A stretch of 7,671 nt of DNA from the NCBI GenBank assembly GCA_021803885.1, contig JAJZKY010000201.1:1-7671 (forward strand), read 5' to 3'. The notes under the pieces were generated by a model. It was not told the origin of the DNA. It saw only the letters and a list, made by a program, of their open reading frames with translations, and searched no databases. The first letter of the stretch is position 1. Each line of letters starts with the position of its first letter. The translations under genes were made by a program, and so were the position numbers. The stretch comes from Planctomycetota bacterium. Lineage in GTDB: Bacteria; Planctomycetota; Phycisphaerae; WQYP01; JAJZKY01. This document shows, in pieces, positions 1 to 6,275 of the stretch.

Positions 1-121
1 GCTGGAATTTCCGGAAGTCAGACTGTCGGCGTCCGGCGATTTGACATTAACATGCAGTCTACGCACGTAGAGGTTGTCGTCAACCTGCCACGGGACGAGG
101 GTTCGACTCCCTCCGCCTCCA
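1..121 (+). ncRNA. ssrA: tmRNA (SsrA), 3' part, cut by the window edge
   Basis: This is the 3' end of a transfer-messenger RNA, which rescues stalled ribosomes and tags the incomplete protein. A T-arm is visible: stem 97-101 (GAGGG) pairs with 109-113 (CCCTC) around the loop TTCGACT. The 7-nt acceptor 3' strand follows at 114-120 (CGCCTCC), then discriminator A121. Upstream is an H-type pseudoknot in the place expected for PK4: CCGGA 11-15 pairs with TCCGG 32-36, and GTCAGA 17-22 pairs with TTTGAC 40-45, crossing the first stem. The block CTACGCACGTAG (59-70) resembles the conserved 3' strand of tmRNA helix P2. The bases after the discriminator are CTT, so CCA is not encoded and must be added enzymatically. 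The tag-coding region and 5' half lie left of the window. A tRNA is unlikely because the sequence 5' of the T-arm fits no anticodon arm. Confidence 0.88.
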
Positions 122-128
122 CTTATCC

Positions 129-163
129 AGCCGGGCGGTCTTCAAGCCGCCCGGCTTTTTTTT
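129..163 (+). terminator. Rho-independent terminator of the tmRNA gene
   Basis: GCCGGGCGG (130-138) is perfectly complementary to CCGCCCGGC (147-155), with an additional A129-T156 pair and a short TCTTCAA-type loop. A run of eight T follows (156-163). It starts 8 nt after the mature tmRNA 3' end, which fits both termination and supply of a short trailer for 3' processing. Confidence 0.93.
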
Positions 164-181
164 GCGGTCTCCCACCCACAG

Positions 182-201
182 CACCGGATGGTAATCCGGT
201 G
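182..201. repeat. Perfect hairpin between convergent tmRNA and mannosidase genes
   Basis: CACCGGAT (182-189) and ATCCGGTG (194-201) form a perfect 8-bp stem with a GGTA loop. There is no T-run on either side, so it is not a classical terminator. It lies about 50 nt beyond the stop codon of the minus-strand mannosidase and may protect or end that transcript's 3' end. That role is inference. Confidence 0.45.
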
Positions 202-249
202 ATTGATCTGGTGCTACGAACGAACCACCGGGCTTTCCCCGCGATGATT

Positions 250-3200
250 CTACCGCACGGCCAGTTCCGGGCGGCCGCCGAATTGCTGGATCCGGGGTTG
301 TGGGGCACCGACTTCTACGCCGCTGATGGCAAAAATCCCGGTGTTACCCGTTTTATTTGCCGGTCCGTTAAATGTCAGCGATTCAAGCGTATCACCTGTC
401 AGGTTAAGGCCCCGGGTCACCGCGGATGCCCCATTCACGTGGCCCGCCAGGTTGGCCATATTCAGGTAGGTTACATACCAGGCGGGAGTGCCGCTGGTGT
501 GCGCATTAAGAGAGAAGTGGCTGTTGCTCACGATGAGCTTGCCAATGCCGCGAATCGCCGCACCATAACCATTGCCATCCGGCGTGGTGCCGCGGGATTG
601 AATGTTGTACCAATCCGGCGCGGCGTAATCAGTGGTCACGGTCAACGAGTTTCCATCCTGATTGCGGAAATGCAGCGTTACCTTGCCAATGCCATTGCCA
701 TAGGCGGAGGATGCCAAAATCGCCATGGAGGTGAATCGGGCGGGCGCGGCTAACGTAAGATGCCCGGTCTTTGGCCCACCCCCTTTGAGAAACACCGAAT
801 TATTGGCACCAAAGGGCTGAAGCTGAAACACCGTGCCAAAGCTGGCGATGCGACCATTCTCCGGCAGCCCGGTGCCCGCTGGCGCGCCCGGCAAACCCGC
901 TTGATAGAAGACCGATCCGCCATCAAAAGTATGCCCGAAATATTTGCGACTCAAGGCGGAACCCGCCACCACCGGGATGGTATTTTTCACCACCAGATCC
1001 GCGTCATAACCACGGGCGGCAATCGGCTCCAGACGCTGTGCATAAAACCGCACATCGCCAATCTGCTGCACACCGGTACTGTTTCCGTTGGAGGCCGTAA
1101 AGCCGATGTAGCCATCCATGCTTGAAAGAATATGCGAAAGCTGATGGGGAAGCGTATAGCTGGCCTTATACACACTGTCTCCACGCTTAGCCTCAAAGCG
1201 AACCGTCTTGGCACCGTCATAGCGCACCACGACATCGATGGGGCCGCCCACCGCGGAAAAATTCACCGCGCCGGTGGTGCCGATATTCTTGCGCCTTAGT
1301 CCGTAGACTTTGCCGCGCGAATAGGCCACCTGCAACACCGACTTGCCATTGTTGTCGACGCCCAGGCCAAAGCTATTCCGCGGTGCCCGGCCACTGTCAT
1401 CGGTAAAGCCTTTGGCGGCGGGCGACTGACCCCGGAACGGCATATGCTGTGTAAAACGGTTGTTCTGCACCGCAACGTAAAATCCGCCCTGGTCAGGCTT
1501 AAGCAGGTGATACTTGAACTTGAGCGTCCAGGGGCCACCCACCGTGACGCGCTGTTGAAACCAGGCGCGCGTCTGTTCATCAGAGTTTGCACCCGTGAGG
1601 ATTAAACGGTTGTGTATACAGCCGCAGCTTTTAAGTTTAACCATACTGATATTGGGAACCCCCACATTAAACGCCGCAGGGTTGCTGTTAAGAAGCAGGT
1701 TCTGCTGCGGCCAGGCCGCACCACCATGGTTAATAGCCAACAGATTCGCCGGCGTGTCGGTGGACATGGACGGCGGCACTTCCGCCGGCGCTGACGCCCA
1801 CTGTTTATTGGGATTTTTACCGAGCGTTTCATGCAGAATCCCCCCCGCCACCACGGCAGAGGAAGAAATCCATGGCTTATTAAGTACGTGACCATCAAAC
1901 TCGGCGCTATGAATATAGACATTGCTGCCACCCGCGGGGGTCGCTGTAATTGTGAAAGTTCCCTTCGCGTAAGGCGCACCAAGCTTAATAACCGCCTTGC
2001 GGAATCGGGGGGTGCAAAGTTCCCAAGTCGTATTAGGCCGACCCGGGTCCACCATGTAAAGGCCGAGTTGCGTCAGCACATACCACGCGGACATTTCGCC
2101 GCAGTCGTCGTTGCCACCGCCGGCCAAGCCGCCGGGCGTATTGGTGAAGCAGCGGTCCGCCTCGTAGGACGCAACCTCTTGCGTGCGCCAGGGTTCACAG
2201 GCATAGTCGAATAAAAATGGGGCTTGCAGGTCCGGTTCATTTCCCGCGTCGTAATGGTTGTCGTTAAAAAACTCGTCCAGCCTCTGGCAGAACGGCCGAT
2301 CGCCTCCCAGCAAATTGACCAACCCCGCCACATCCTGCGGCACCAGCCAGATGTACTCCCAGGCGGTACCTTCCACATAATGCGGCCCCCACGTGGTCTT
2401 TTCAAAAATGGGAACCCAGGCACCATTGGCCAAACGCGGTTGCATAAACCGCGTGACCGGGTTGTACATTTCGCGATACTGTTCGGCCCATTCGCTCAAG
2501 ATGGCCGCCTCGCGAAAGTGATGCCGTTCCCGCGCGATACCCGCCAATGCCGCATAAGAAATATCATACTCTTCCGCCGATGACACATTGCAACTGGCGG
2601 CAAAATGTTTTTTATGGTGCAACTTGGCCATATGAAGCATGGCGGCATAGGCCCGCTTCATATCAAAATTATGAATGCCTGCATTCCACGTCGTGGCCAT
2701 CACCACAGATAATGGATCCCCCACCATCACCGCACCGGGGCGGTTGGCCGCCGGCCAGCGGCCAATAATGCCCGACTGCTTGGCCATTTCCACAATAGAT
2801 TGCGCCATATCGGCCAGTTTCTTCGGCTCAATCACCGACAGCAAAGGCACTTCACTGCGGTAAATATCCCATCCCGAAAAATTAGCATACATGTACTTGT
2901 GGCCGGCCGCGACATGATGAATTTTATTGTCGTAACCGATGTAACGACCGTCAATATCATCAAACACCGTTGGATCAAGCATCGCATGATACAACGCGGT
3001 GTAGAAATTGATGCGATGATTCTGCGACCCGCCCGATACCTTAATGACCGACAGCGCTTTGTTCCAGATGGCTTCGGCCGTGTTGCGATACCGGTCAAAA
3101 TTCCAGCTTTGCATCTCCCCTTTGAGATTCCGCATCGCTCCCTTCACGCTGACAAACGAAATGCCCACACGCACTTCAATGGTTTGCGGCTGGTTGCTGG

Positions 3201-3975
3201 CGGCATAACTTACAAAAGCCCCAATCGCCGGCCTTTGCGTTTTCATGTTCGCCACCATCTGACCGGGAGTGATTTTGCCCCCCTTCCACATGCCCAACTG
3301 ATTTGGGGCCTTGCTGAACTGCATGGCAAAGTAAACCGGCAGCGGAGGCCAGGCGCTGCAAAATACGTCGCTGGTGACGTAACCCGTCAGGGTACGATGA
3401 TTATCAAATTGCAGATGACACGGATAACTTAAGCTGGTCATCACATGGCTGATGGGCACAATAATATTGGCGGCTTTGCCCGCGGGAAACGTGAACCGCG
3501 CCATGCCGCAACGCAGCGTCGTGGTCAGTTGGGCGTTGACACCCCAAGTTTTTTCAAAGACCTGGTAATATCCCGGCAACGCGGTTTCGTTCTTATGGCT
3601 GTATCGAAAATGATATTGCGACGCACGGGTTTTTACCGGTCCGGTGGTGGCGGTAAAAAACACATCGCCGTAATTCGTACAGCCCGTGCCGCTCAGATGC
3701 GTCATGCTAAAGCCGTCGATGTGATGCAGGCCGTACACGTAGCACGCGCCGCCATTGACCCGCTTGGGTGACATGTCCGGGCACAACTGCGCCATACCGT
3801 TGGGCAGCGTGGCACCGGGAAAGGTGTTGCCACCCGAGGCGGTACCAATAAACGGATTGACCAGCTTGATCAAAGGAGTGGCCGCTGTGGCGGCTGGCGA
3901 TGGAGAAAACAAACTCGCCAAACCACCGAGCAAAAGAACACCAGCCGCTACGCCCGCCTTGCGAAATCCCAGCAT
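250..3975 (-). CDS. Secreted GH92 alpha-mannosidase with C-terminal lectin-like modules
   Basis: Predicted exo-alpha-mannosidase of glycoside hydrolase family 92, a calcium-dependent inverting family acting on N-glycans and mannans. The 1241-residue product begins with a Sec signal peptide (about 1-32, hydrophobic VAAGVLLLGGLASLF, then an Ala-rich cleavage region). Residues 36-290 are the N-terminal beta-sandwich domain, with NPFIGT (40-45), FPGATLPNG and HLSGTGCTNYGD. About 300-730 is the helical catalytic domain, with FSGWDIYRSE, HYVEGTAWEYIW (E535, the expected general acid) and GNDDCGEMSAWYV (D623/D624, expected on the base side). About 750-985 looks like an L-type lectin (concanavalin-like) fold, ending with GYIGFTASNGNST (from 955). 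About 987-1241 is another beta-rich module starting RGYDADLVVKN. GH92 proteins are usually near 750 residues, so this one carries some 500 extra. I chose ATG 3975 because it has an AAGGTG site (3983-3988), directly precedes the signal peptide and lies downstream of the promoter; in-frame ATG 4170 would run into the regulator gene. Linkage specificity cannot be read from the sequence. Confidence 0.92.
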   Translation of the reverse strand: MLGFRKAGVAAGVLLLGGLASLFSPSPAATAATPLIKLVNPFIGTASGGNTFPGATLPNGMAQLCPDMSPKRVNGGACYVYGLHHIDGFSMTHLSGTGCTNYGDVFFTATTGPVKTRASQYHFRYSHKNETALPGYYQVFEKTWGVNAQLTTTLRCGMARFTFPAGKAANIIVPISHVMTSLSYPCHLQFDNHRTLTGYVTSDVFCSAWPPLPVYFAMQFSKAPNQLGMWKGGKITPGQMVANMKTQRPAIGAFVSYAASNQPQTIEVRVGISFVSVKGAMRNLKGEMQSWNFDRYRNTAEAIWNKALSVIKVSGGSQNHRINFYTALYHAMLDPTVFDDIDGRYIGYDNKIHHVAAGHKYMYANFSGWDIYRSEVPLLSVIEPKKLADMAQSIVEMAKQSGIIGRWPAANRPGAVMVGDPLSVVMATTWNAGIHNFDMKRAYAAMLHMAKLHHKKHFAASCNVSSAEEYDISYAALAGIARERHHFREAAILSEWAEQYREMYNPVTRFMQPRLANGAWVPIFEKTTWGPHYVEGTAWEYIWLVPQDVAGLVNLLGGDRPFCQRLDEFFNDNHYDAGNEPDLQAPFLFDYACEPWRTQEVASYEADRCFTNTPGGLAGGGNDDCGEMSAWYVLTQLGLYMVDPGRPNTTWELCTPRFRKAVIKLGAPYAKGTFTITATPAGGSNVYIHSAEFDGHVLNKPWISSSAVVAGGILHETLGKNPNKQWASAPAEVPPSMSTDTPANLLAINHGGAAWPQQNLLLNSNPAAFNVGVPNISMVKLKSCGCIHNRLILTGANSDEQTRAWFQQRVTVGGPWTLKFKYHLLKPDQGGFYVAVQNNRFTQHMPFRGQSPAAKGFTDDSGRAPRNSFGLGVDNNGKSVLQVAYSRGKVYGLRRKNIGTTGAVNFSAVGGPIDVVVRYDGAKTVRFEAKRGDSVYKASYTLPHQLSHILSSMDGYIGFTASNGNSTGVQQIGDVRFYAQRLEPIAARGYDADLVVKNTIPVVAGSALSRKYFGHTFDGGSVFYQAGLPGAPAGTGLPENGRIASFGTVFQLQPFGANNSVFLKGGGPKTGHLTLAAPARFTSMAILASSAYGNGIGKVTLHFRNQDGNSLTVTTDYAAPDWYNIQSRGTTPDGNGYGAAIRGIGKLIVSNSHFSLNAHTSGTPAWYVTYLNMANLAGHVNGASAVTRGLNLTGDTLESLTFNGPANKTGNTGIFAISGVEVGAPQPRIQQFGGRPELAVR

Positions 3976-3982
3976 AGTAACA

Positions 3983-3988
3983 CACCTT
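3983..3988 (-). promoter_or_regulatory. Ribosome binding site deciding the mannosidase start
   Basis: On the minus strand AAGGTG lies 7 nt before ATG 3975. No comparable site precedes the longer in-frame start at 4170, so this supports the start immediately before the signal peptide. Confidence 0.75.
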
Positions 3989-3999
3989 AAAACGACGAA

Positions 4000-4013
4000 A
4001 ACAAATATTTGTT
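4000..4013. promoter_or_regulatory. Palindromic operator candidate on the mannosidase start site
   Basis: AACAAATATTTGTT is a perfect 14-bp palindrome. It begins 3 bp past the -10 box of the mannosidase promoter and covers the predicted transcription start (about 4009). A dimeric repressor bound here would block initiation. The LacI-type gene immediately upstream is the obvious candidate. The centre is TpA rather than the CpG typical of many LacI-family operators, so binding by this regulator is inferred, not shown. Confidence 0.6.
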
Positions 4014-4015
4014 CA

Positions 4016-4044
4016 AATATAGGGAACACTTCGCCAACCGTCAA
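4016..4044 (-). promoter_or_regulatory. Sigma70-type promoter of the GH92 gene
   Basis: On the minus strand TTGACG (4044-4039) and TATATT (4021-4016) are separated by exactly 17 nt (4022-4038). Transcription would start near 4009, giving a leader of about 34 nt before ATG 3975. The enzyme can therefore be expressed independently of the upstream regulator gene. Confidence 0.78.
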
Positions 4045-4061
4045 GCCAATAACACGGGGGT

Positions 4062-4088
4062 AGCGTCCGGGGGGCCTGGCAGGACGCT
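4062..4088 (-). repeat. Hairpin at the end of the lacI-family gene
   Basis: AGCGTCC (4062-4068) and GGACGCT (4082-4088) form a 7-bp stem with a 13-nt GC-rich loop, overlapping the regulator's TAA stop. On the minus strand the bases after it are ACCCCC rather than a T-run, so it is at best a weak terminator or a processing/stability hairpin separating the regulator from the mannosidase transcript. Confidence 0.4.
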
Positions 4089-5197
4089 TATTCGGCGATG
4101 TTTCTAGTGCTGCTGCGCAGTTCCAACTTCGTGGGAAGCAACTCTTTTTGCGGCGGCCTGTTGTTGCCATGCAGGGATCTATCCATGACGATTTCCGCCG
4201 CCCGGCGACCGATCTTGTAGGGTTGCTGCTGCACAGAGGTCAGGGGTGGATTAAGCCAGGCGGCGATATCCAGATCGCCGCAGCCCACAACCGACAAATC
4301 CCCCGGGATGTCCAGCCCCAGTTTCGCTGCCGTGCGGTAGCACACCTGGGCGATATGATCGGTGGCGGCAAAAATCGCCGTCGGGCGAGGATTGTGCGTC
4401 AGCAATTGCATCGCATGAATTTCGGCGACATCGTCGGCCACTTCCATTGAAATACAGGTCGCCTCTCCGGAAATGCGCACGGCTTCTTCAAATCCGCGCC
4501 GCCGCGCCGCGGCCCATGAGTGCACCTGCCGCCCCGCAAAATGGCCCAAGCGACGATGCCCCAGCGAAAGCAGATGCCCGGCCACCATCGCCCCCGCCAT
4601 AGACTCATCGGTTCCGACAAAACTGGCCTTGTACTGCGGGTCCAACTCGTGATCGATCGTGACAATGGGTATATTGCGTGTCGAAAGTTCGGCGATGCTG
4701 GACATCTGTTCCGCGTATAGCACCGCCGGAAACGGCCAGAGAATCGCCCCGTCTATCCGCCGATCTATCATGCGGTAAATCTGCGCCAGATCTTCCCTGC
4801 GTGGCTTGGGAGGGAGTTTATCCTGGTCGGGCCGATGCTGCTCCCAGAGCACCAATGGCACATGGTCGTGCTCAGTTAAACAATCATGAATCCCATAGAG
4901 TATCTGCGCCCAGTAGGAATCAAACGGCGGCACCATCACGCCGATCATTCCGGTTTTACCACTTTGGATGGCCCGCACCAGAAGATTCGGCCGATAGCCC
5001 AGTTCCGCAGCAACCTCCCGTATCTTAACGCGTGTGGCCGATGCCACGCGGATAGGCTTGTCACGCAGCACGCGCGATACCGTACCAATTGAAACGCCCG
5101 TGCGCTCAGCAATGCGCAGCAGCCCGGCCATGTCCGGTCTTCCGGTTAGGCTTCTGGCACGCTTACGCTTGGGTTTCGACACTGACTTGGAAGCCAT
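4088..5197 (-). CDS. LacI/GalR-family transcriptional regulator
   Basis: A 369-residue DNA-binding sugar-responsive regulator, slightly longer than the usual 330-350. The N-terminal 22 residues are a basic extension (KPKRKRAR). The helix-turn-helix is at about 26-45 (AERTGVSIGTVSRVL), followed by REVAAELGYRPN and the hinge helix (NLLVRAIQSGKT, 71-82). The remainder is a periplasmic-binding-protein-like effector domain (IGVMVPPFDSYWAQIL near 85-100, a DGAILWPF segment, FVGTDESMAGAMVAGHLLSLGHRRLGH, and NPPLTSVQQQPYKIGRRAAE near the C-terminus). ATG 5197 has GGAG 11 nt upstream, a slightly long gap. M23 (codon 5131), with GGAAG 7 nt before it, is a plausible alternative that would start almost at the HTH as in most family members. 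It ends 112 bp upstream of the GH92 gene on the same strand, and the palindrome at 4000-4013 is a likely target. The ligand is unknown; a mannoside released by the neighbour is a reasonable guess. Confidence 0.92.
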   Translation of the reverse strand: MASKSVSKPKRKRARSLTGRPDMAGLLRIAERTGVSIGTVSRVLRDKPIRVASATRVKIREVAAELGYRPNLLVRAIQSGKTGMIGVMVPPFDSYWAQILYGIHDCLTEHDHVPLVLWEQHRPDQDKLPPKPRREDLAQIYRMIDRRIDGAILWPFPAVLYAEQMSSIAELSTRNIPIVTIDHELDPQYKASFVGTDESMAGAMVAGHLLSLGHRRLGHFAGRQVHSWAAARRRGFEEAVRISGEATCISMEVADDVAEIHAMQLLTHNPRPTAIFAATDHIAQVCYRTAAKLGLDIPGDLSVVGCGDLDIAAWLNPPLTSVQQQPYKIGRRAAEIVMDRSLHGNNRPPQKELLPTKLELRSSTRNIAE

Positions 5198-5272
5198 AGA
5201 TCAACCGTCTCCAAAAAATCTTCCGATCCCCGGGATCAGACCGCCGCACAGCACCGCGGCGACTGCGGGGAC

Positions 5273-5369
5273 GAGTTAGAAGTTAGAAGTTTCTCGAAGC
5301 GCAGCCGCTTTCTTATTCCGCCCAGCAGTATAAACCCGCCGCCCCCCGCTGGCTTCTAACTTCTAACTC
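5273..5369. repeat. Inverted-repeat element, copy 1
   Basis: Two perfect 17-bp arms (GAGTTAGAAGTTAGAAG at 5273-5289, its complement at 5353-5369) enclose a 63-bp core. The arms are themselves built of the heptamer GTTAGAA. The core (CGAAGCGCAGCCGCTTTC...CAGCAGTATAAAC) is clearly homologous to that of the second copy 70 bp further on. It resembles a MITE/REP-like element; there is no coding capacity. Confidence 0.8.
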
Positions 5370-5436
5370 CTACTGCGTCTCCCGCCGCCCGTTAATCGGT
5401 GCTAATCCGTTAAATCTGTGGACCCGGCCGTGGGCC

Positions 5437-5549
5437 AAGGAGTTAGAAACTTGAAGTTGGAATTTTCTGGAAGCGCTGCCGCTCTACTATTCTGCCAGCA
5501 GCATAAACCTGCCGTCTTCTAACTTCTAACTTTTAACTCCTAACTCCTT
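5437..5549. repeat. Inverted-repeat element, copy 2
   Basis: Same organisation as the element at 5273-5369, but diverged. The outer arms AAGGAGTTAG (5437-5446) and CTAACTCCTT (5540-5549) are perfect complements. The right arm contains four heptamers (TTCTAAC, TTCTAAC, TTTTAAC, TCCTAAC; 5517-5544). The core at about 5463-5514 (GGAAGCGCTGCCGCTC, then CAGCAGCATAAAC) aligns with copy 1 with scattered substitutions. The left arm is more degenerate than the right. Confidence 0.78.
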
Positions 5550-5594
5550 CCCCGTCTTCCCCTACTGTACCATGCAAAACGAAAAAGAGCTATT

Positions 5595-5726
5595 GGGCCG
5601 GCGGGTTACTGGGGACAGGGGCGGCTTGCGCAATGAATAATGAATAATGAGTAATGAGTAAAAACTGTGGAACGACGGGGGGATTCACCACGGAGGTGGC
5701 GGAGGTAACGGAGGAACGACGCGGGG
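5595..5726 (+). repeat. ~105-bp direct repeat, copy A
   Basis: The segment from GGCTTGCGCAATG (5623) through AACGGAGGAACGACG is nearly identical, in the same orientation, to 7415-7517. It contains four AATGART heptamers (5632-5659), then AAAAACTGTGGAACGACG, ATTCACCACGGAGG and GGAGGTAACGGAGGAAC. Copy A also shares the outer GGGCCGG word (5595-5601) but has about 23 extra bases between that word and CTTGCG. It has no reading frame or transposase. Confidence 0.88.
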
Positions 5727-5971
5727 GCTTTGATTAGGGTTTGTACAGCTTGGTCAACAAAATATCCGCCCTTCGCTCCCTTTCCTCCCTGTGAATCAAT
5801 GTGAAAATTCTATCTCCTAAACCCTGGCGAAGGTATCCACAGACTAACCAACGGGGGATTAGCCACGGAGGCCACAGAGACCGACTTTTTTCACCACAAA
5901 GACACAACGACACAACGTTACGGGGGAAAGTCACAACAAGGTAGCGGAGCCAGGGGGAGGGCAACCAACAC

Positions 5972-5992
5972 GGATCAAGGATCAAGGATCAA
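5972..5992 (+). repeat. GGATCAA heptamer, three tandem copies
   Basis: Three perfect tandem copies of the 7-mer GGATCAA occupy 5972-5992, followed by a run of A. It is one of several unrelated heptanucleotide arrays in the noncoding DNA of this window. Confidence 0.85.
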
Positions 5993-6003
5993 AAAAAACT
6001 TTT

Positions 6004-6059
6004 AAGCGGTGCGCAGGCACCGCGTCTCATTAAGTCCCGGCGCACCGGGACGTCTCATT
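6004..6059 (+). repeat. Tandem pair of 28-nt hairpin units with differing stems
   Basis: Two adjacent 28-nt units (6004-6031 and 6032-6059) have the same plan: AA, an 18-nt hairpin with a 7-bp stem and 4-nt loop, then GTCTCATT. The stems differ in sequence, GCGGTGC/GCACCGC (6006-6023) and GTCCCGG/CCGGGAC (6034-6051), yet both pair perfectly. The constant tail and variable paired stem suggest a structured RNA or a REP-like element family. Confidence 0.8.
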
Positions 6060-6189
6060 GTTCATTGAGCGCTGCCTCCTTGTGCAAACTTCCCCGTCGT
6101 ATGCGATCTCTGTGATCTCTGTGGCTAATCCGTCGTCCCTCGCCCGCCGAACAAAACAGTAAAGCGCCAGCGCCTCCAAAGTATTAACT

Positions 6190-6224
6190 AAAAAAAAACC
6201 GGCCCGGAGTTCATCCGGACCGGT
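6190..6224 (-). terminator. Rho-independent terminator of the PEP-CTERM gene
   Basis: On the minus strand an 11-bp stem (ACCGGTCCGGA with TCCGGGCCGGT, one G-T wobble) and a 5-nt loop are followed by nine T (plus-strand A run 6190-6198). It lies about 50 nt past the stop codon at 6276. Confidence 0.93.
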
Positions 6225-6241
6225 GTGGAGGCTATTTGGTT

Positions 6242-6263
6242 TTCGGCCAGGGGACAGGCCGAA
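6242..6263 (-). repeat. Second 3'-UTR hairpin before the terminator
   Basis: TTCGGCC (6242-6248) and GGCCGAA (6257-6263) form a perfect 7-bp stem with an 8-nt loop, between the PEP-CTERM stop codon and the main terminator. There is no T-run, so it more likely stabilises the 3' end than terminates transcription. Confidence 0.5.
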
Positions 6264-6275
6264 TTGTGTAAATAC

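Larger units (their letters stand above)
5198..6189. other. Gene-free repeat mosaic upstream of the regulator gene
   Basis: I find no credible gene in this ~990-bp stretch. It holds a short inverted repeat GATCCC-C-GGGATC (5225-5237) just before the regulator, two related inverted-repeat elements, AATGART heptamers inside a ~105-bp repeat, GGATCAA heptamers, a pair of hairpin units, and words such as CCACGGAGG and CCACAGAG. The 11-mer GGATTAGCCAC (5856-5866) recurs inverted at 6121-6131, with further imperfect similarity beyond. No clear promoter for the lacI-family gene could be picked out. Confidence 0.75.

Noticed and set aside
52..753. 233-codon plus-strand reading frame
   Set aside because: It begins inside the tmRNA, runs through the terminator, and is antisense to the GH92 gene. 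Its composition does not resemble a known protein.
2800..3432. 210-codon plus-strand reading frame
   Set aside because: A shadow of the GH92 catalytic-domain codons on the opposite strand, with no domain or ribosome binding site.
3976..4170. N-terminal extension of the mannosidase from ATG 4170
   Set aside because: It would overlap the end of the regulator gene, bury the signal peptide 65 residues inside the protein, and start upstream of the predicted promoter. ATG 3975 has a good ribosome binding site.
5734..5985. 83-codon minus-strand reading frame
   Set aside because: It is made of intergenic repeat words (CCACGGAGG, CCACAGAG, GACACAACG), with no ribosome binding site or recognisable domain.
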